From: Clostridiales bacterium
GTDB lineage: Bacteria > Bacillota > Clostridia > Saccharofermentanales > Saccharofermentanaceae
Direction of reading: 5' to 3'
DNA: 64,000 nucleotides
Assembly: GCA_017428155.1 (NCBI GenBank)
Contig: JAFRRJ010000040.1
Span: 1 to 64,000 of the forward strand
Part shown: piece after piece, positions 16,148 through 25,112 of the stretch
Layout: every line of letters starts with the position of its first letter
Position numbering within the stretch: position 1 is the first letter of the stretch
The notes under the pieces: model-generated
The model's input: only the letters and a program-made list of their open reading frames with translations
What the model was told of the DNA's origin: nothing
The model's database searches: none
Position numbers and translations under genes: made by a program

Positions 16148-18232
16148 TTAATCGTCCTCCCGTACACCGTCCGGTAATTCCTTATTATTCCCACCGGTTC
16201 CGACAGATTCTACACTATCTTTCAGTATTAAGTCAGAGTCTGAACCTTTATTGGCAGAATTGGTTTCTTCTTCTGCCTCTTTTTTACCGCCCCCACGCTT
16301 TAATGATATTCTGACAGCAACGATGACAATAATCAATAAGACGGCAATTATTGCCGTGATTATAAGGCCTCTTGTTATCTTCTTGAATGTCTCGAAAACG
16401 GCTTCAGGATCGGTATTTTCTTTCTGATCCGGAGCATCGCCGGAGCTTTGTGATGCAATGGATGAACTCTGTTCCGTTGCTTCGGACTCTGCTACGGGAG
16501 TTACGGGTGCAGGTGTGATCGTAACGCCGTCGTAGTCACTTAAGGCGATGCCGTTAAGGCCTAACGGAACAGCATGATCAAGGCCTATGAACTTTCCGTC
16601 CTCCGTCTGCCATAAGACCTCTTTTACAAAACTGTATTTCTCTTCATCCCAGGTCTTGAAGTCATCTTTTACAAGACCGCCGGTGTCACCGGAATTGGCG
16701 TTAAAGCACCAGAAAGTATGGTGCAGGTGCTTTTGTGCGATAAGCTGTCTGAAGTATTCCATCCATTTAAGGTTATCGCCCTCCATAAAGCCGCCCCACT
16801 CACCGACAAAGATTGGCGCAATGTCTTCTTCCGAGATGTAGAGCCAGTAATCGTACCAGGCGTCTTTCATGAGGGAATCGTAGGTAAAGCCACCCTGGAA
16901 CCAGGGCTGTTCATATACTCTGGGACCGTAGTCGTGAGGCGAATAGACTATCTGCTTATTGCGCTCCGCAGAACCGAAATCGATCGGGAAATCCTTTACG
17001 GCCATAAGGTTTGCACCCCACCAGGTGTTGTAGTAATCCTTATCGTCGTCGGTGGAGACGAAGTTATTTGTCTTAATGTCCCTGGGATATATCTGAATGC
17101 CCTCGATGATGATCAGGGCGTGCGGATTGGCGTCAAGAACGGCATTTCCGGCACGCTCGGCAACCTGCTTCCAGTTGTCCGGATCGTCTGAATCATTCCA
17201 GATGGCATGAGGCGATTCGGAAGCCTTGCCGTGCGGCTCGTTCTTTAAGTCGTAGCCTATTATCGTGTCATTATCCTTGTATCTTCCTGCAACCCAGGAA
17301 AGTGATTCGACAAAGTCATCGGCACTCATGTCTTCCCTGTACCATACAGGGTAATTGTGACCGGACGCGTCAGTCTTGACTGTATGGATATCGATTATGA
17401 CTTTCATGCCGTTCTGCTCGCAGAGCGCAAGAACATAGTCGAAGATCTCAAGCGAATTCATTGAGTTAAGCCTCTCGTTATAGGCATTGTTATAATTCGC
17501 CCTGGGGTATTCACCTTTCTTCCACTGAAGAAGAAGCTCGGCGCTCATAGGGACTCTTAAAACGTTAAAACCTCTGTCAGCTATGGCTTTGAGGGAGTCT
17601 TCAAGATTGCAGTTCCATACTCCGTCGAACATGTTGGTGCCGGTGTTATAACCGAACCAGTTGCAGCCGGTAAGCCAGACTTCAGTGCCGTTCATGTCGA
17701 TTATGTGGGAACCTTCAGTGGTGAGCCAGTCGTCACCTTCAGCGCCTATCCTGTTGCGTGCAGGATCTGTAACCGTGCCCTGAGGCACCGGGGTCGTTGC
17801 AGCAGCAGTAGAAGAAGTTGTGGTTGCAGCAGGTTCGTTTACAGTGCCTGCTTCACCGTCTCCCGATACAGATATGAGCTTGGCAGAATTAACGCCGCTT
17901 CCCGTGACCTGTATTCCGGTACTGTTATCAAAAGCCCAGCTGTTGGGACCTGTTGAGGATACAACAGCAGTGACCTGATTGCCTTTAATGGTATATGTAT
18001 CAAAACCCCATCCGGTTGCGGAATCTATGCTTCCGGAGAATTCGGCAACAACAGTGATCTTCTGATATCCGCTGCAGCCTGAAAGCTTTATCTCAAGCTG
18101 ACCGCCGCTGCCCCAGCAATTGGATGTGGCCGTACCCGAGGGCGCAGCAAGAGATGTCATAGGAAATGCCAGTATTATAAATGCAAATGCAATTAACAAC
18201 GGAATGATCTTCCGTCCTAAAATGCGGCGCAT
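16148..18232 (-). CDS. Membrane-anchored GH5 cellulase/endoglucanase with N-terminal binding-type domain
   Basis: 694 residues: signal peptide (to ~29, SLAAP), a ~100-residue beta-rich module of carbohydrate-binding style with conserved Trp, a Thr/Ala linker, then a GH5 TIM barrel (about 165-555). The acid/base is Glu332 in LKNEPHG and the nucleophile Glu478 in PIFVGEWGGF; the LTGCNWFGYNTGT and RVPMS elements also fit GH5 endoglucanases. After a linker comes a C-terminal TM helix (about 633-657) and a short charged cytosolic tail, so the enzyme is held on the cell surface by its own helix rather than by sortase or dockerin. ATG with GGAGG upstream, 12 bases after the dCMP deaminase gene. It should cleave beta-1,4-glucans; exact substrate is inferred. 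Confidence 0.93.
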   Translation of the reverse strand: MRRILGRKIIPLLIAFAFIILAFPMTSLAAPSGTATSNCWGSGGQLEIKLSGCSGYQKITVVAEFSGSIDSATGWGFDTYTIKGNQVTAVVSSTGPNSWAFDNSTGIQVTGSGVNSAKLISVSGDGEAGTVNEPAATTTSSTAAATTPVPQGTVTDPARNRIGAEGDDWLTTEGSHIIDMNGTEVWLTGCNWFGYNTGTNMFDGVWNCNLEDSLKAIADRGFNVLRVPMSAELLLQWKKGEYPRANYNNAYNERLNSMNSLEIFDYVLALCEQNGMKVIIDIHTVKTDASGHNYPVWYREDMSADDFVESLSWVAGRYKDNDTIIGYDLKNEPHGKASESPHAIWNDSDDPDNWKQVAERAGNAVLDANPHALIIIEGIQIYPRDIKTNNFVSTDDDKDYYNTWWGANLMAVKDFPIDFGSAERNKQIVYSPHDYGPRVYEQPWFQGGFTYDSLMKDAWYDYWLYISEEDIAPIFVGEWGGFMEGDNLKWMEYFRQLIAQKHLHHTFWCFNANSGDTGGLVKDDFKTWDEEKYSFVKEVLWQTEDGKFIGLDHAVPLGLNGIALSDYDGVTITPAPVTPVAESEATEQSSSIASQSSGDAPDQKENTDPEAVFETFKKITRGLIITAIIAVLLIIVIVAVRISLKRGGGKKEAEEETNSANKGSDSDLILKDSVESVGTGGNNKELPDGVREDD

Positions 18233-18244
18233 ATTATGCCTCCG

Positions 18245-18730
18245 TTAAAGGTTGATTTCAGCCTTACGGCCGGAAGGCTTATACTGCTCGTAAATTACGC
18301 CTGCCGCGTCGAGCATTTTTCGAGCTGCCTTGGAAGCATCAGTATCGTGATATTTGTCGTCGAAATAAACGACCTTAGCAACGCGCTTCTGGATCAGCGC
18401 CTTGGTGCATTCATTGCAGGGAAAGAGCGTAACATATACGGTGGAACCGGCGAGATTACCCTCTTTGGAATTAAGGATCGCATTAAGTTCTGCGTGAGCG
18501 ACAAATGCATACTTGGTGTCGAGCATTCCGCCTGCTCTTGCCCACGGAAAGTCCTCGTCGTCACAGCCTATAGGGAAACCGTTATAGCCTACGGATAAGA
18601 TGTAATTATCCTTATCAACGATGCAGGCACCGACTTGCGTGCTCGGATCCTTGCTTCTCATTGAAGCAAGTTTTGCAACGCCCATAAAGTATTCATCCCA
18701 GCTGATATAGTCCGTTCTCTTGTCGCTCAT
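18245..18730 (-). CDS. dCMP deaminase family protein (ComEB-like)
   Basis: 161 residues with the cytidine/deoxycytidylate deaminase zinc site: HAELNAI supplies the His and catalytic Glu, and PCNECTKALI the two Cys ligands. The N-terminal TQVGACIVDKDNYILSVGYNGFP block is typical of dCMP deaminases, which convert dCMP to dUMP for thymidylate synthesis and are allosterically controlled by dCTP/dTTP. Length matches the family. In Bacillus the homologue is called ComEB. Neighbouring Ddl and cellulase genes do not point to a shared pathway; they may simply be in one transcript. Confidence 0.93.
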   Translation of the reverse strand: MSDKRTDYISWDEYFMGVAKLASMRSKDPSTQVGACIVDKDNYILSVGYNGFPIGCDDEDFPWARAGGMLDTKYAFVAHAELNAILNSKEGNLAGSTVYVTLFPCNECTKALIQKRVAKVVYFDDKYHDTDASKAARKMLDAAGVIYEQYKPSGRKAEINL

Positions 18731-18804
18731 AAGCTCCTCCGAATAGATATGTGAAACATTCTCATTTTATCCGAACAGAGTTTTCACCGCAACAAAACAA
18801 AATA

Positions 18805-19860
18805 TTAATAATATGCAGGTTTATCCTCACCGCATGCCATAACAAGACTCTCGCAAAGGTCTTCATACGCTATTCCGTCAGCCTTTGCAGCTTCAGGAAG
18901 GAGCGAAGCGTTGGTCATGCCCGGGAGGTTATTTGCCTCGATGAACCAGAATTCGTGTCTGGCGTCATCGTACATCATGTCAACTCTTCCGTACTGGGTC
19001 ATTCTTAAGAGATTGAAGATCTTCAAAGCCATCTTCTGGCCTTTCTTATAGTCTTCCTCTTCTATCTGTGCAGGACATACATGTGTCGTAAGACCGTCCT
19101 GATACTTGTTCTTATAATCGTAAAAGCCCTGATGGGGAATGATCTCGGTAATAGGCAGTACCTTGTTGTTTACTATTGAGATGGTGATCTCGCGAGCCTT
19201 TATGAACTTCTCAATGAGTATCCTCTGGTGGTATGAAGCCGCGTAATTGATGGCTGCCTCATATTCATCACGCGATTTAACGATAGATACACCGCAGGAG
19301 GATCCGTTGCCTATAGGCTTAACGACGCATGGCAGGCCGATCTCTTTTTCCACGCGCTCGAAAGTAAGTCTCTCCGGAACATCTACGATCCAGTCAGCCG
19401 TAAGATAGCCTGCTGCCCTTGCAAGGGACTTCGAAAGGTCCTTATCCATTGCGATGGCGCATCCAAGATAGTCACAGCCCGTATACTTGATGTCAAAAGC
19501 ATCCAGAAGCGCCTGGACCTGGCCGTTCTCACCGTGGCTTCCGTGAAGGCCCAGGAATACTCTGTCGGCAAATTTACACATCTCGATAACTCTGGGGCCG
19601 ACCCAGCTCTTTCTTCCGCCGTGCTGCCTGATGATCTCTTCAAGATCAGGCTCTGTCTCGGGAATATCGTAGGAGAACGGGTTAACTGTTCCTCTTCTGA
19701 AAAAGTATTCGCATGGCTCGGAAGTCTCTATTCCGTCGTAAAGATCGACAAGCGCAACTTCATGTCCCTTGGACAAAAGAGCGTTCGCAATAAGGCTTGC
19801 TGATTTAAGTGATACATCTCTTTCAGGTGATAAACCGCCGCCAAGAACAGTAATTTTCAT
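18805..19860 (-). CDS. ddl: D-alanine--D-alanine ligase
   Basis: 351 residues of the ATP-grasp D-Ala-D-Ala ligase family, which makes the dipeptide end of peptidoglycan precursors. Visible marks: an N-terminal GGGLSPERDVSLKSA (glycine loop with the Ser/Glu-rich element), FLGLHGSHGENGQVQ, the YTG substrate stretch, PCVVKPIGNGSSCGVS for ATP, EKFIKAREITIS, YDYKNKY, and FIEANNLPGMT with the Mg-binding Glu/Asn. The start has AAGGGG upstream. It is first on this strand in the block, with the dCMP deaminase 74 bases downstream. Cytosolic. Confidence 0.94.
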   Translation of the reverse strand: MKITVLGGGLSPERDVSLKSASLIANALLSKGHEVALVDLYDGIETSEPCEYFFRRGTVNPFSYDIPETEPDLEEIIRQHGGRKSWVGPRVIEMCKFADRVFLGLHGSHGENGQVQALLDAFDIKYTGCDYLGCAIAMDKDLSKSLARAAGYLTADWIVDVPERLTFERVEKEIGLPCVVKPIGNGSSCGVSIVKSRDEYEAAINYAASYHQRILIEKFIKAREITISIVNNKVLPITEIIPHQGFYDYKNKYQDGLTTHVCPAQIEEEDYKKGQKMALKIFNLLRMTQYGRVDMMYDDARHEFWFIEANNLPGMTNASLLPEAAKADGIAYEDLCESLVMACGEDKPAYY

Positions 19861-20002
19861 TCATTTTCCCCTTTTAACTCAAGATTGACATATTATACTC
19901 TTTTTTTGGACGGGGTCTTCATATATACGCACAAATTGCCACATGTTTGTAAATTTGCAACTTATGATATTATTATTTAAATCTTAAAATAAGGGGATTT
20001 GT

Positions 20003-22963
20003 ATGCTCGCGGTTATCTATTTAGTTTTTTGTGCGGCATTCGGAATGTGCTTTGTAGGTCTTTCTGTACCTGATATCAGAAGATTATACGTTGCATGCAG
20101 TCCGGCTGCCAAATCAATCGCCCATATTCCGAACACTCTTTTCACTGTTCCTGCCGGTATAGTAACAGGACTTATGTGTGTGCCCTTCTTCAACTATTAT
20201 GTGACACTCGGGCTCTCATATCTCCTTGATAACGGTGAACTTTGCAAGAAACTCGGTGTGCTTATCACATTTGTGTTCTTCCTCTGGATGATCCTTACAT
20301 GCCTTATCCTCATCAACCGCAAGAGAGTAAAGCGTGAAGCTCTAAGAGAATCCGGAGCGACCATGATAGATGATTACAAGTTCAATATCCTTGATTCCAT
20401 CTTCTACGGCGCCGTTATACTCGCTATCACTGTTGCCGCAACATTCCTTATGTTCTACACATACAGGATCAACGGCAATAACCTCATGAACGGATATTCA
20501 ACATTCTCCGACCTCTCGCCTCATACAGCTATGGTCTCCTCATTCGGCAAGGGATTCAACTTCCCTACACAGTACAACCATTTCTCAGGCGATGGCATAA
20601 AGTATCACTTCCTGTTCTATTTCCTTGCCGGAACGCTTGAATATCTCGGACTACCTATAGATTACGCACTTAACTTCCCTTCGATAATCACCATGGTATG
20701 CGCGCTTGTCCTTTTAGGACTCCTTGCAGTGCTTATCAGTTCAAGACGTGCAGCTTTCCTCGTTGCACCCGTACTCGTGTTCTTCAGAAGTTCACTTAAC
20801 GTCTTCTTCCATATCAAGGAGCTCATGGTTGCAGGCGCAACCCCTGTCCAGGCCATCAAGGACATCCTTGCTTTCAGGGAATGGTACGAGGTAACTCCTT
20901 ACGATGCATGGGGCATCTGGGCGATCAACGTTTATCCCAACCAGCGTCACCTGATGCTAGGCGTATCGGTAATACTTATTCTGATCATATTATTCTTGCC
21001 TTTTGTAAGAAGACTCGGCATATCTCTTTCCAGAGCTGACGGCTTCGGCAACGGCGTAAAGACTTTTGCATTCTCCAGAAATGCATGGATCACGAGATCA
21101 CAGGATCCTCTCTATCCTTTATCCATCGTGCTCCTCGCATCTGTTCTTGTTATAGTTATGCCTTATTTCCACGGCTCATGCCTCATTGCGCTGCTGCTGG
21201 TACTCTTCGGCATGGCAATCTTTTCCGAGAGCAGGCTTCTCTATCTCATCGTTGCAATCTGCGGAGTAGTTTCCTCATATATCCAGACACTGGTATTCTC
21301 AGGCGGATACAAGAATGTCGTATCATTCATGTTCGAGCCCGGATTCATCCTCGGCAAGGAAGTAACGGCTACAGAACTTGTACGTTATATCGTTATCGTT
21401 ACCGGCCTTACTCTTATTCTTGCTCTTGTCTTTGCGGTCACGTCCCTTGTATCGGATCTCGCACACAAGAAGCCCGTTTACCGCTTCCTGCTGTTCATCT
21501 GTTTCCTTAATCCGATGATATTCGCATTCCTTTGCAAAGTGTCTCTTGAGATGCTCGCAAATCACAAGTTCATACAGGTCACGCTCATTCTCGTTGATGC
21601 ATTCGTGGCTGCTCTTATAGCAAATCTGCTTTATATCCCGCTTAAGATCAGAAAGGCAGGAGCTGAACCGGAGGAAGCAGCTTCAGAGAACGATATTATC
21701 GAAGCTTCTGCTGATGACAGCGAGATCGCTGTTGCAACAGCTTCCGATGATAAAGGCATCAGAACTCCTGTTCTTTCCACAGAGAGCGCCTTCGGTGAGG
21801 CTTTGCCCGCTGAGGAAAAGAGCGAAGACAAGCCTGATATCGAAGCCCTTGATTCCCACACAGGCATTGATGCCGATATTAATGACATAAGCAATAAACT
21901 TCCTGAAGAGATTAGGCCCGATAATGCTGAAGAGAATCAGGAAGCGCCTTCTGACGATATCTCTGATCTGATAGTTGAGGAAGAGATCACTTCTGATCTC
22001 CTCTTTGGCGACGGCAGCGGTTCTGAAAAGAATGAGGAAGAAGACGAGGAAGCTAAGGCCGGCGTTGCGGCTATCGCAGCACTCTTCGGTGAAGATATAG
22101 AAGAAAAGAACAAAACCGAAGAAGAAAAGCCCGAGGAAAAGGCATCTGAACCGGTATCCGAAGAGAATGTCGATGACGGGACTGCCGATGAGATGTTCGA
22201 AGTGATCGATTCCGATGACTCGGACGATTCAGACCAGGCACTTATGGCCTCCGCATCTGAATCTGCACATGTCTCAATGCGTCCGGGATCAGTTGCTTTA
22301 GGTCTTGCATTCGGAGAAGAGACACCTGATGAGGCAGATTCCAATGCTGCAGAAGAGCCTTCGCAAACCGAGCCTTCCGCTGAAGAGATCAAGCCCGAGG
22401 CTTTGAAGCATGAACCGGTCAAGACAAAGAAGGCAAAGGGTATCCCGCTTCCGGCATGGATCGCTCTTGAGATTGCAGGCGTTATCCTGGCTGTTGCTCT
22501 TATGCTTCCCCTCACCGCTACAGGCGTATCAGAGTGGGCAACATATATTAATCTCAACAGCACTCCGATGTCACTTAATGTTGATTCTCCTGTAACCAAG
22601 TGGATCATTGAGAACACTGATCCTCAGGATGTATTCCTCACGCCTCAGTGGTCAATGAACCGCTTCCTGCTTGCAGGACGTCCCATGTATTTCGGCTGGC
22701 CATATTATGCATGGTCTGCCGGACACGACACATATACGAGAAACACGATCTATCTGTGGCTTATCTCAGGCTGCGGCGGTGATATCAACGAGTTCACCAG
22801 ATACTGCAAAGAGCGCCATATCAAGTATCTCATCGTTGAACCTGAATTCATCAACGGTGAGTTTGAGAACGGTGTAACTTTCAATAAGGAGTTCTTTGAG
22901 CAGAATCTCAGCCAGGCTGCACACTTCGCAGAGGAAGATACAACGATCTACAGGATCTACTGA
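20003..22963 (+). CDS. Polytopic membrane protein, GT-C-like, with large acidic insertion
   Basis: 986 residues. The N-terminal half has about ten TM helices with an outside loop reading FSDLSPHTAMVSSFG..FNFPTQYNHFSGDGIKYHF, of the kind found in GT-C-fold lipid-linked glycosyltransferases and related uncharacterised families. Residues ~549-812 are a hydrophilic, Asp/Glu/Ser/Ala-rich disordered segment, after which one more TM helix (about 815-835) and a ~150-residue outer domain follow (WIIENTDPQDVFLTP, GWPYYAWSAGHD). The start has AAGGGGA upstream. The 3' end overlaps the convergent GGDEF gene by 7 bases. I would call it a probable membrane glycosyltransferase or polymer-processing protein; no catalytic residue is certain. 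Confidence 0.78.
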   Translation: MLAVIYLVFCAAFGMCFVGLSVPDIRRLYVACSPAAKSIAHIPNTLFTVPAGIVTGLMCVPFFNYYVTLGLSYLLDNGELCKKLGVLITFVFFLWMILTCLILINRKRVKREALRESGATMIDDYKFNILDSIFYGAVILAITVAATFLMFYTYRINGNNLMNGYSTFSDLSPHTAMVSSFGKGFNFPTQYNHFSGDGIKYHFLFYFLAGTLEYLGLPIDYALNFPSIITMVCALVLLGLLAVLISSRRAAFLVAPVLVFFRSSLNVFFHIKELMVAGATPVQAIKDILAFREWYEVTPYDAWGIWAINVYPNQRHLMLGVSVILILIILFLPFVRRLGISLSRADGFGNGVKTFAFSRNAWITRSQDPLYPLSIVLLASVLVIVMPYFHGSCLIALLLVLFGMAIFSESRLLYLIVAICGVVSSYIQTLVFSGGYKNVVSFMFEPGFILGKEVTATELVRYIVIVTGLTLILALVFAVTSLVSDLAHKKPVYRFLLFICFLNPMIFAFLCKVSLEMLANHKFIQVTLILVDAFVAALIANLLYIPLKIRKAGAEPEEAASENDIIEASADDSEIAVATASDDKGIRTPVLSTESAFGEALPAEEKSEDKPDIEALDSHTGIDADINDISNKLPEEIRPDNAEENQEAPSDDISDLIVEEEITSDLLFGDGSGSEKNEEEDEEAKAGVAAIAALFGEDIEEKNKTEEEKPEEKASEPVSEENVDDGTADEMFEVIDSDDSDDSDQALMASASESAHVSMRPGSVALGLAFGEETPDEADSNAAEEPSQTEPSAEEIKPEALKHEPVKTKKAKGIPLPAWIALEIAGVILAVALMLPLTATGVSEWATYINLNSTPMSLNVDSPVTKWIIENTDPQDVFLTPQWSMNRFLLAGRPMYFGWPYYAWSAGHDTYTRNTIYLWLISGCGGDINEFTRYCKERHIKYLIVEPEFINGEFENGVTFNKEFFEQNLSQAAHFAEEDTTIYRIY

Positions 22964-24885
22964 TTATCGTCAGGATGAGACTTGTGGAAATCGTTCTTGA
23001 TCTCGTACATCAGCACGTCTGCTTCTTCGACATAGTCGTTGACAGTCTTGTCTGATTCGGGATCAGTAAGAACGTAGCCTATACTTACCGAGAACTTAAA
23101 CGGATTGATGCCGATCTTGTTCTCTTTCTCGATATAGTTGATAATGCTCTTTCTTATCTTCTCTGCGTATTCCTCATCCGCATTAGAAGCGATAACGAGG
23201 AATTCGTCTCCGCCGTAACGTATGCCTATTGCATCGTCGTCACCTAATGCTTTCTTTATGGCATCAGATACGGTGGTTATCGCCCTGTCACCGAAGACAT
23301 GGCCGTAGCGGTCATTAATGCGCTTCATGTTGTTGATGTCAGAGAACATAATAAGAGCACGCTCTCCGTTGGCTTTGCAGTCTTCAACGATCGGAACGGC
23401 ATGGCTTACAAAGCAAAATCTGTTATAGAGCCCTGTCATAGGATCCTTGTCATAGAGGAAACGCAGTTCACGGTTTACCATCTCCAGGCGCATATTGATC
23501 CTTAATTCCATGAAGGAATGCTCCATCTTCTCGAGATATTCGTAGATACGGAAATTTTCCTCGATTATGTAGGTTATGTCTCTGAAAACAACATAGCCGT
23601 AGTTATACTGCTCTGTATGCAGAGGATAGTAGAAATAGATATGCTGCTCGCCCGGCGTCCTGATAAAGCCCGGCATATTAAGCCTTTTGTCGATGCCTTC
23701 TTCTGAGATCTCGCCGTTAAACATTGCAGCTGTGACATCAAATTCGGCGTCATAGCAGTCAGCTAATGTCTCGCTCTCATCAGCTCCGACATCATCGAAA
23801 TACGCCCTGTTGAGCATTACGCAGTAGTTGTCGCCGATATAGTCGTGATTTATGGCATAAAGATTCCTTAATGACTTCTTGAGCTCATCATAGTCAGCGG
23901 ACTTAAGGATCGTGGTCCTCTCCGCACGCATGAAACGGTTAAAGAAATCCGCTGATTTGCTCTTTGCATGGATGTTCCTGCAGAAATCTTTCCTCTTGAT
24001 GTTATACTCGCTGTCGACATCGTCGTTACAGCCACAGCTCTCGGCAATTATTGCTTTCGATGCGACGGATGCGAGATCACTGTTATCACTGATGCCGTCG
24101 ATTATGTTGTATAGAAGCTTACATGCGTTATAACCGACAGTCTTATAATCCTGATCAACTGTGGTAAGTGCGGGATAGGATACTTCGCTCTCACGTATAT
24201 GGTCAAATCCCGTAACGATTACATCATTTGGAAGATCATATCCGAGTGCACGCAGCTCGCATGCTGCTGCCAGCGCCATAATGTCATTAGCGCAGATGAT
24301 CGCATCAGGAAGGCCCTCAGGTCTCTTGCTGAGCCCATCAGCGATCGCTATGGCCTTCTCATTGATCCAGTCGCCGTAATAGATATTCTCTTCTTTCAGC
24401 TCAATGCCATGTTCTTTCAAAACATCCTGAACCACTTCGAGTCTCTCGACCGTATCAACATGTCCTTCGGAACCGCCGATATATATGACATCCTTAACAC
24501 CGTGCTCAGTTACAAGGTGCTCTACAAGATCTCTCATTCCGTCCTTGTTGTTAATGCCCACATAAGGAATGTCATCGATCTTCATGCCGACACTTACGAC
24601 AGGAACATTATTATCCCTTGCTTCCCTGCAGATCCTCTCTGCAAGCGCGTTATCGTTAAGGAGTCCCGAGAAGACAATAATACCGTCATATTCCTCGTAT
24701 TTTACGAGCTTATAGATATTGAACTGACCGACATTAAACATCTCGGTCTCGTTATATGCTGCAAATCCGATATAGAAATGAATGTCGAAATCCCTGATCG
24801 CGGCATACTTCTTAAAACCCTCGAGTGCCTTGAGGGTGATATTACCGTTATATCCGTTTGAGTATATCGCAATCCTGTGTTTCAT
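22957..24885 (-). CDS. LacI-type ligand-binding domain fused to GGDEF diguanylate cyclase
   Basis: 642 residues. The first ~280 are a periplasmic-binding-protein-like sensor of LacI/GalR type (HRIAIYSNGYNG, DGIIVFSG, DAIICANDIMALAA, DVIVTGFDHI), but without an N-terminal helix-turn-helix and without a signal peptide, so it should sense a ligand, perhaps a sugar, in the cytosol. Residues ~300-460 are an unassigned middle region. The C-terminus (~465-642) is a GGDEF domain with the intact RYGGDEF signature and DPMTGLYNRF start, so it can make cyclic di-GMP. The RxxD inhibitory site before GGDEF is absent. It converges on, and overlaps, the upstream membrane-protein gene by 7 bases. Confidence 0.9.
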   Translation of the reverse strand: MKHRIAIYSNGYNGNITLKALEGFKKYAAIRDFDIHFYIGFAAYNETEMFNVGQFNIYKLVKYEEYDGIIVFSGLLNDNALAERICREARDNNVPVVSVGMKIDDIPYVGINNKDGMRDLVEHLVTEHGVKDVIYIGGSEGHVDTVERLEVVQDVLKEHGIELKEENIYYGDWINEKAIAIADGLSKRPEGLPDAIICANDIMALAAACELRALGYDLPNDVIVTGFDHIRESEVSYPALTTVDQDYKTVGYNACKLLYNIIDGISDNSDLASVASKAIIAESCGCNDDVDSEYNIKRKDFCRNIHAKSKSADFFNRFMRAERTTILKSADYDELKKSLRNLYAINHDYIGDNYCVMLNRAYFDDVGADESETLADCYDAEFDVTAAMFNGEISEEGIDKRLNMPGFIRTPGEQHIYFYYPLHTEQYNYGYVVFRDITYIIEENFRIYEYLEKMEHSFMELRINMRLEMVNRELRFLYDKDPMTGLYNRFCFVSHAVPIVEDCKANGERALIMFSDINNMKRINDRYGHVFGDRAITTVSDAIKKALGDDDAIGIRYGGDEFLVIASNADEEYAEKIRKSIINYIEKENKIGINPFKFSVSIGYVLTDPESDKTVNDYVEEADVLMYEIKNDFHKSHPDDNQ

Positions 24886-25055
24886 TTTCCTATACTCTCT
24901 TAAAAGAGGTCCCTATCTATTCGGTATTATATAACGATGCGCAATTCTTTTACACCTTTAAATCATTATTTATTGCTAATTAATAAAAAACAAACGCAAA
25001 GATTCTTTATCATCTCTCTTATTTTACACAACTATGCTGTTTTCGCGAAATCGCG

Positions 25056-25087
25056 AAAAAAAGGCCGGCTCCATTGCGGAATCGGCC
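25056..25087 (-). terminator. Terminator of the hydCBA operon
   Basis: GGCCGATTCC pairs with GGAGCCGGCC (one mismatch, one G-U) across a GCAAT loop on the minus strand and runs into seven Ts. It lies 26-57 bases after the hydA stop. A second dyad, TTCGCGA/TCGCGAA, follows directly. Confidence 0.82.
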
Positions 25088-25112
25088 GTTTGATTCATTT
25101 GAACGTAATAAA

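Noticed and set aside
16147-16194. Upstream start at 16194 for the single-pass membrane protein
   Set aside because: It would overlap the cellulase by 47 bases; the ATG at 16146 has a GGAGGA site and gives a normal N-terminus.
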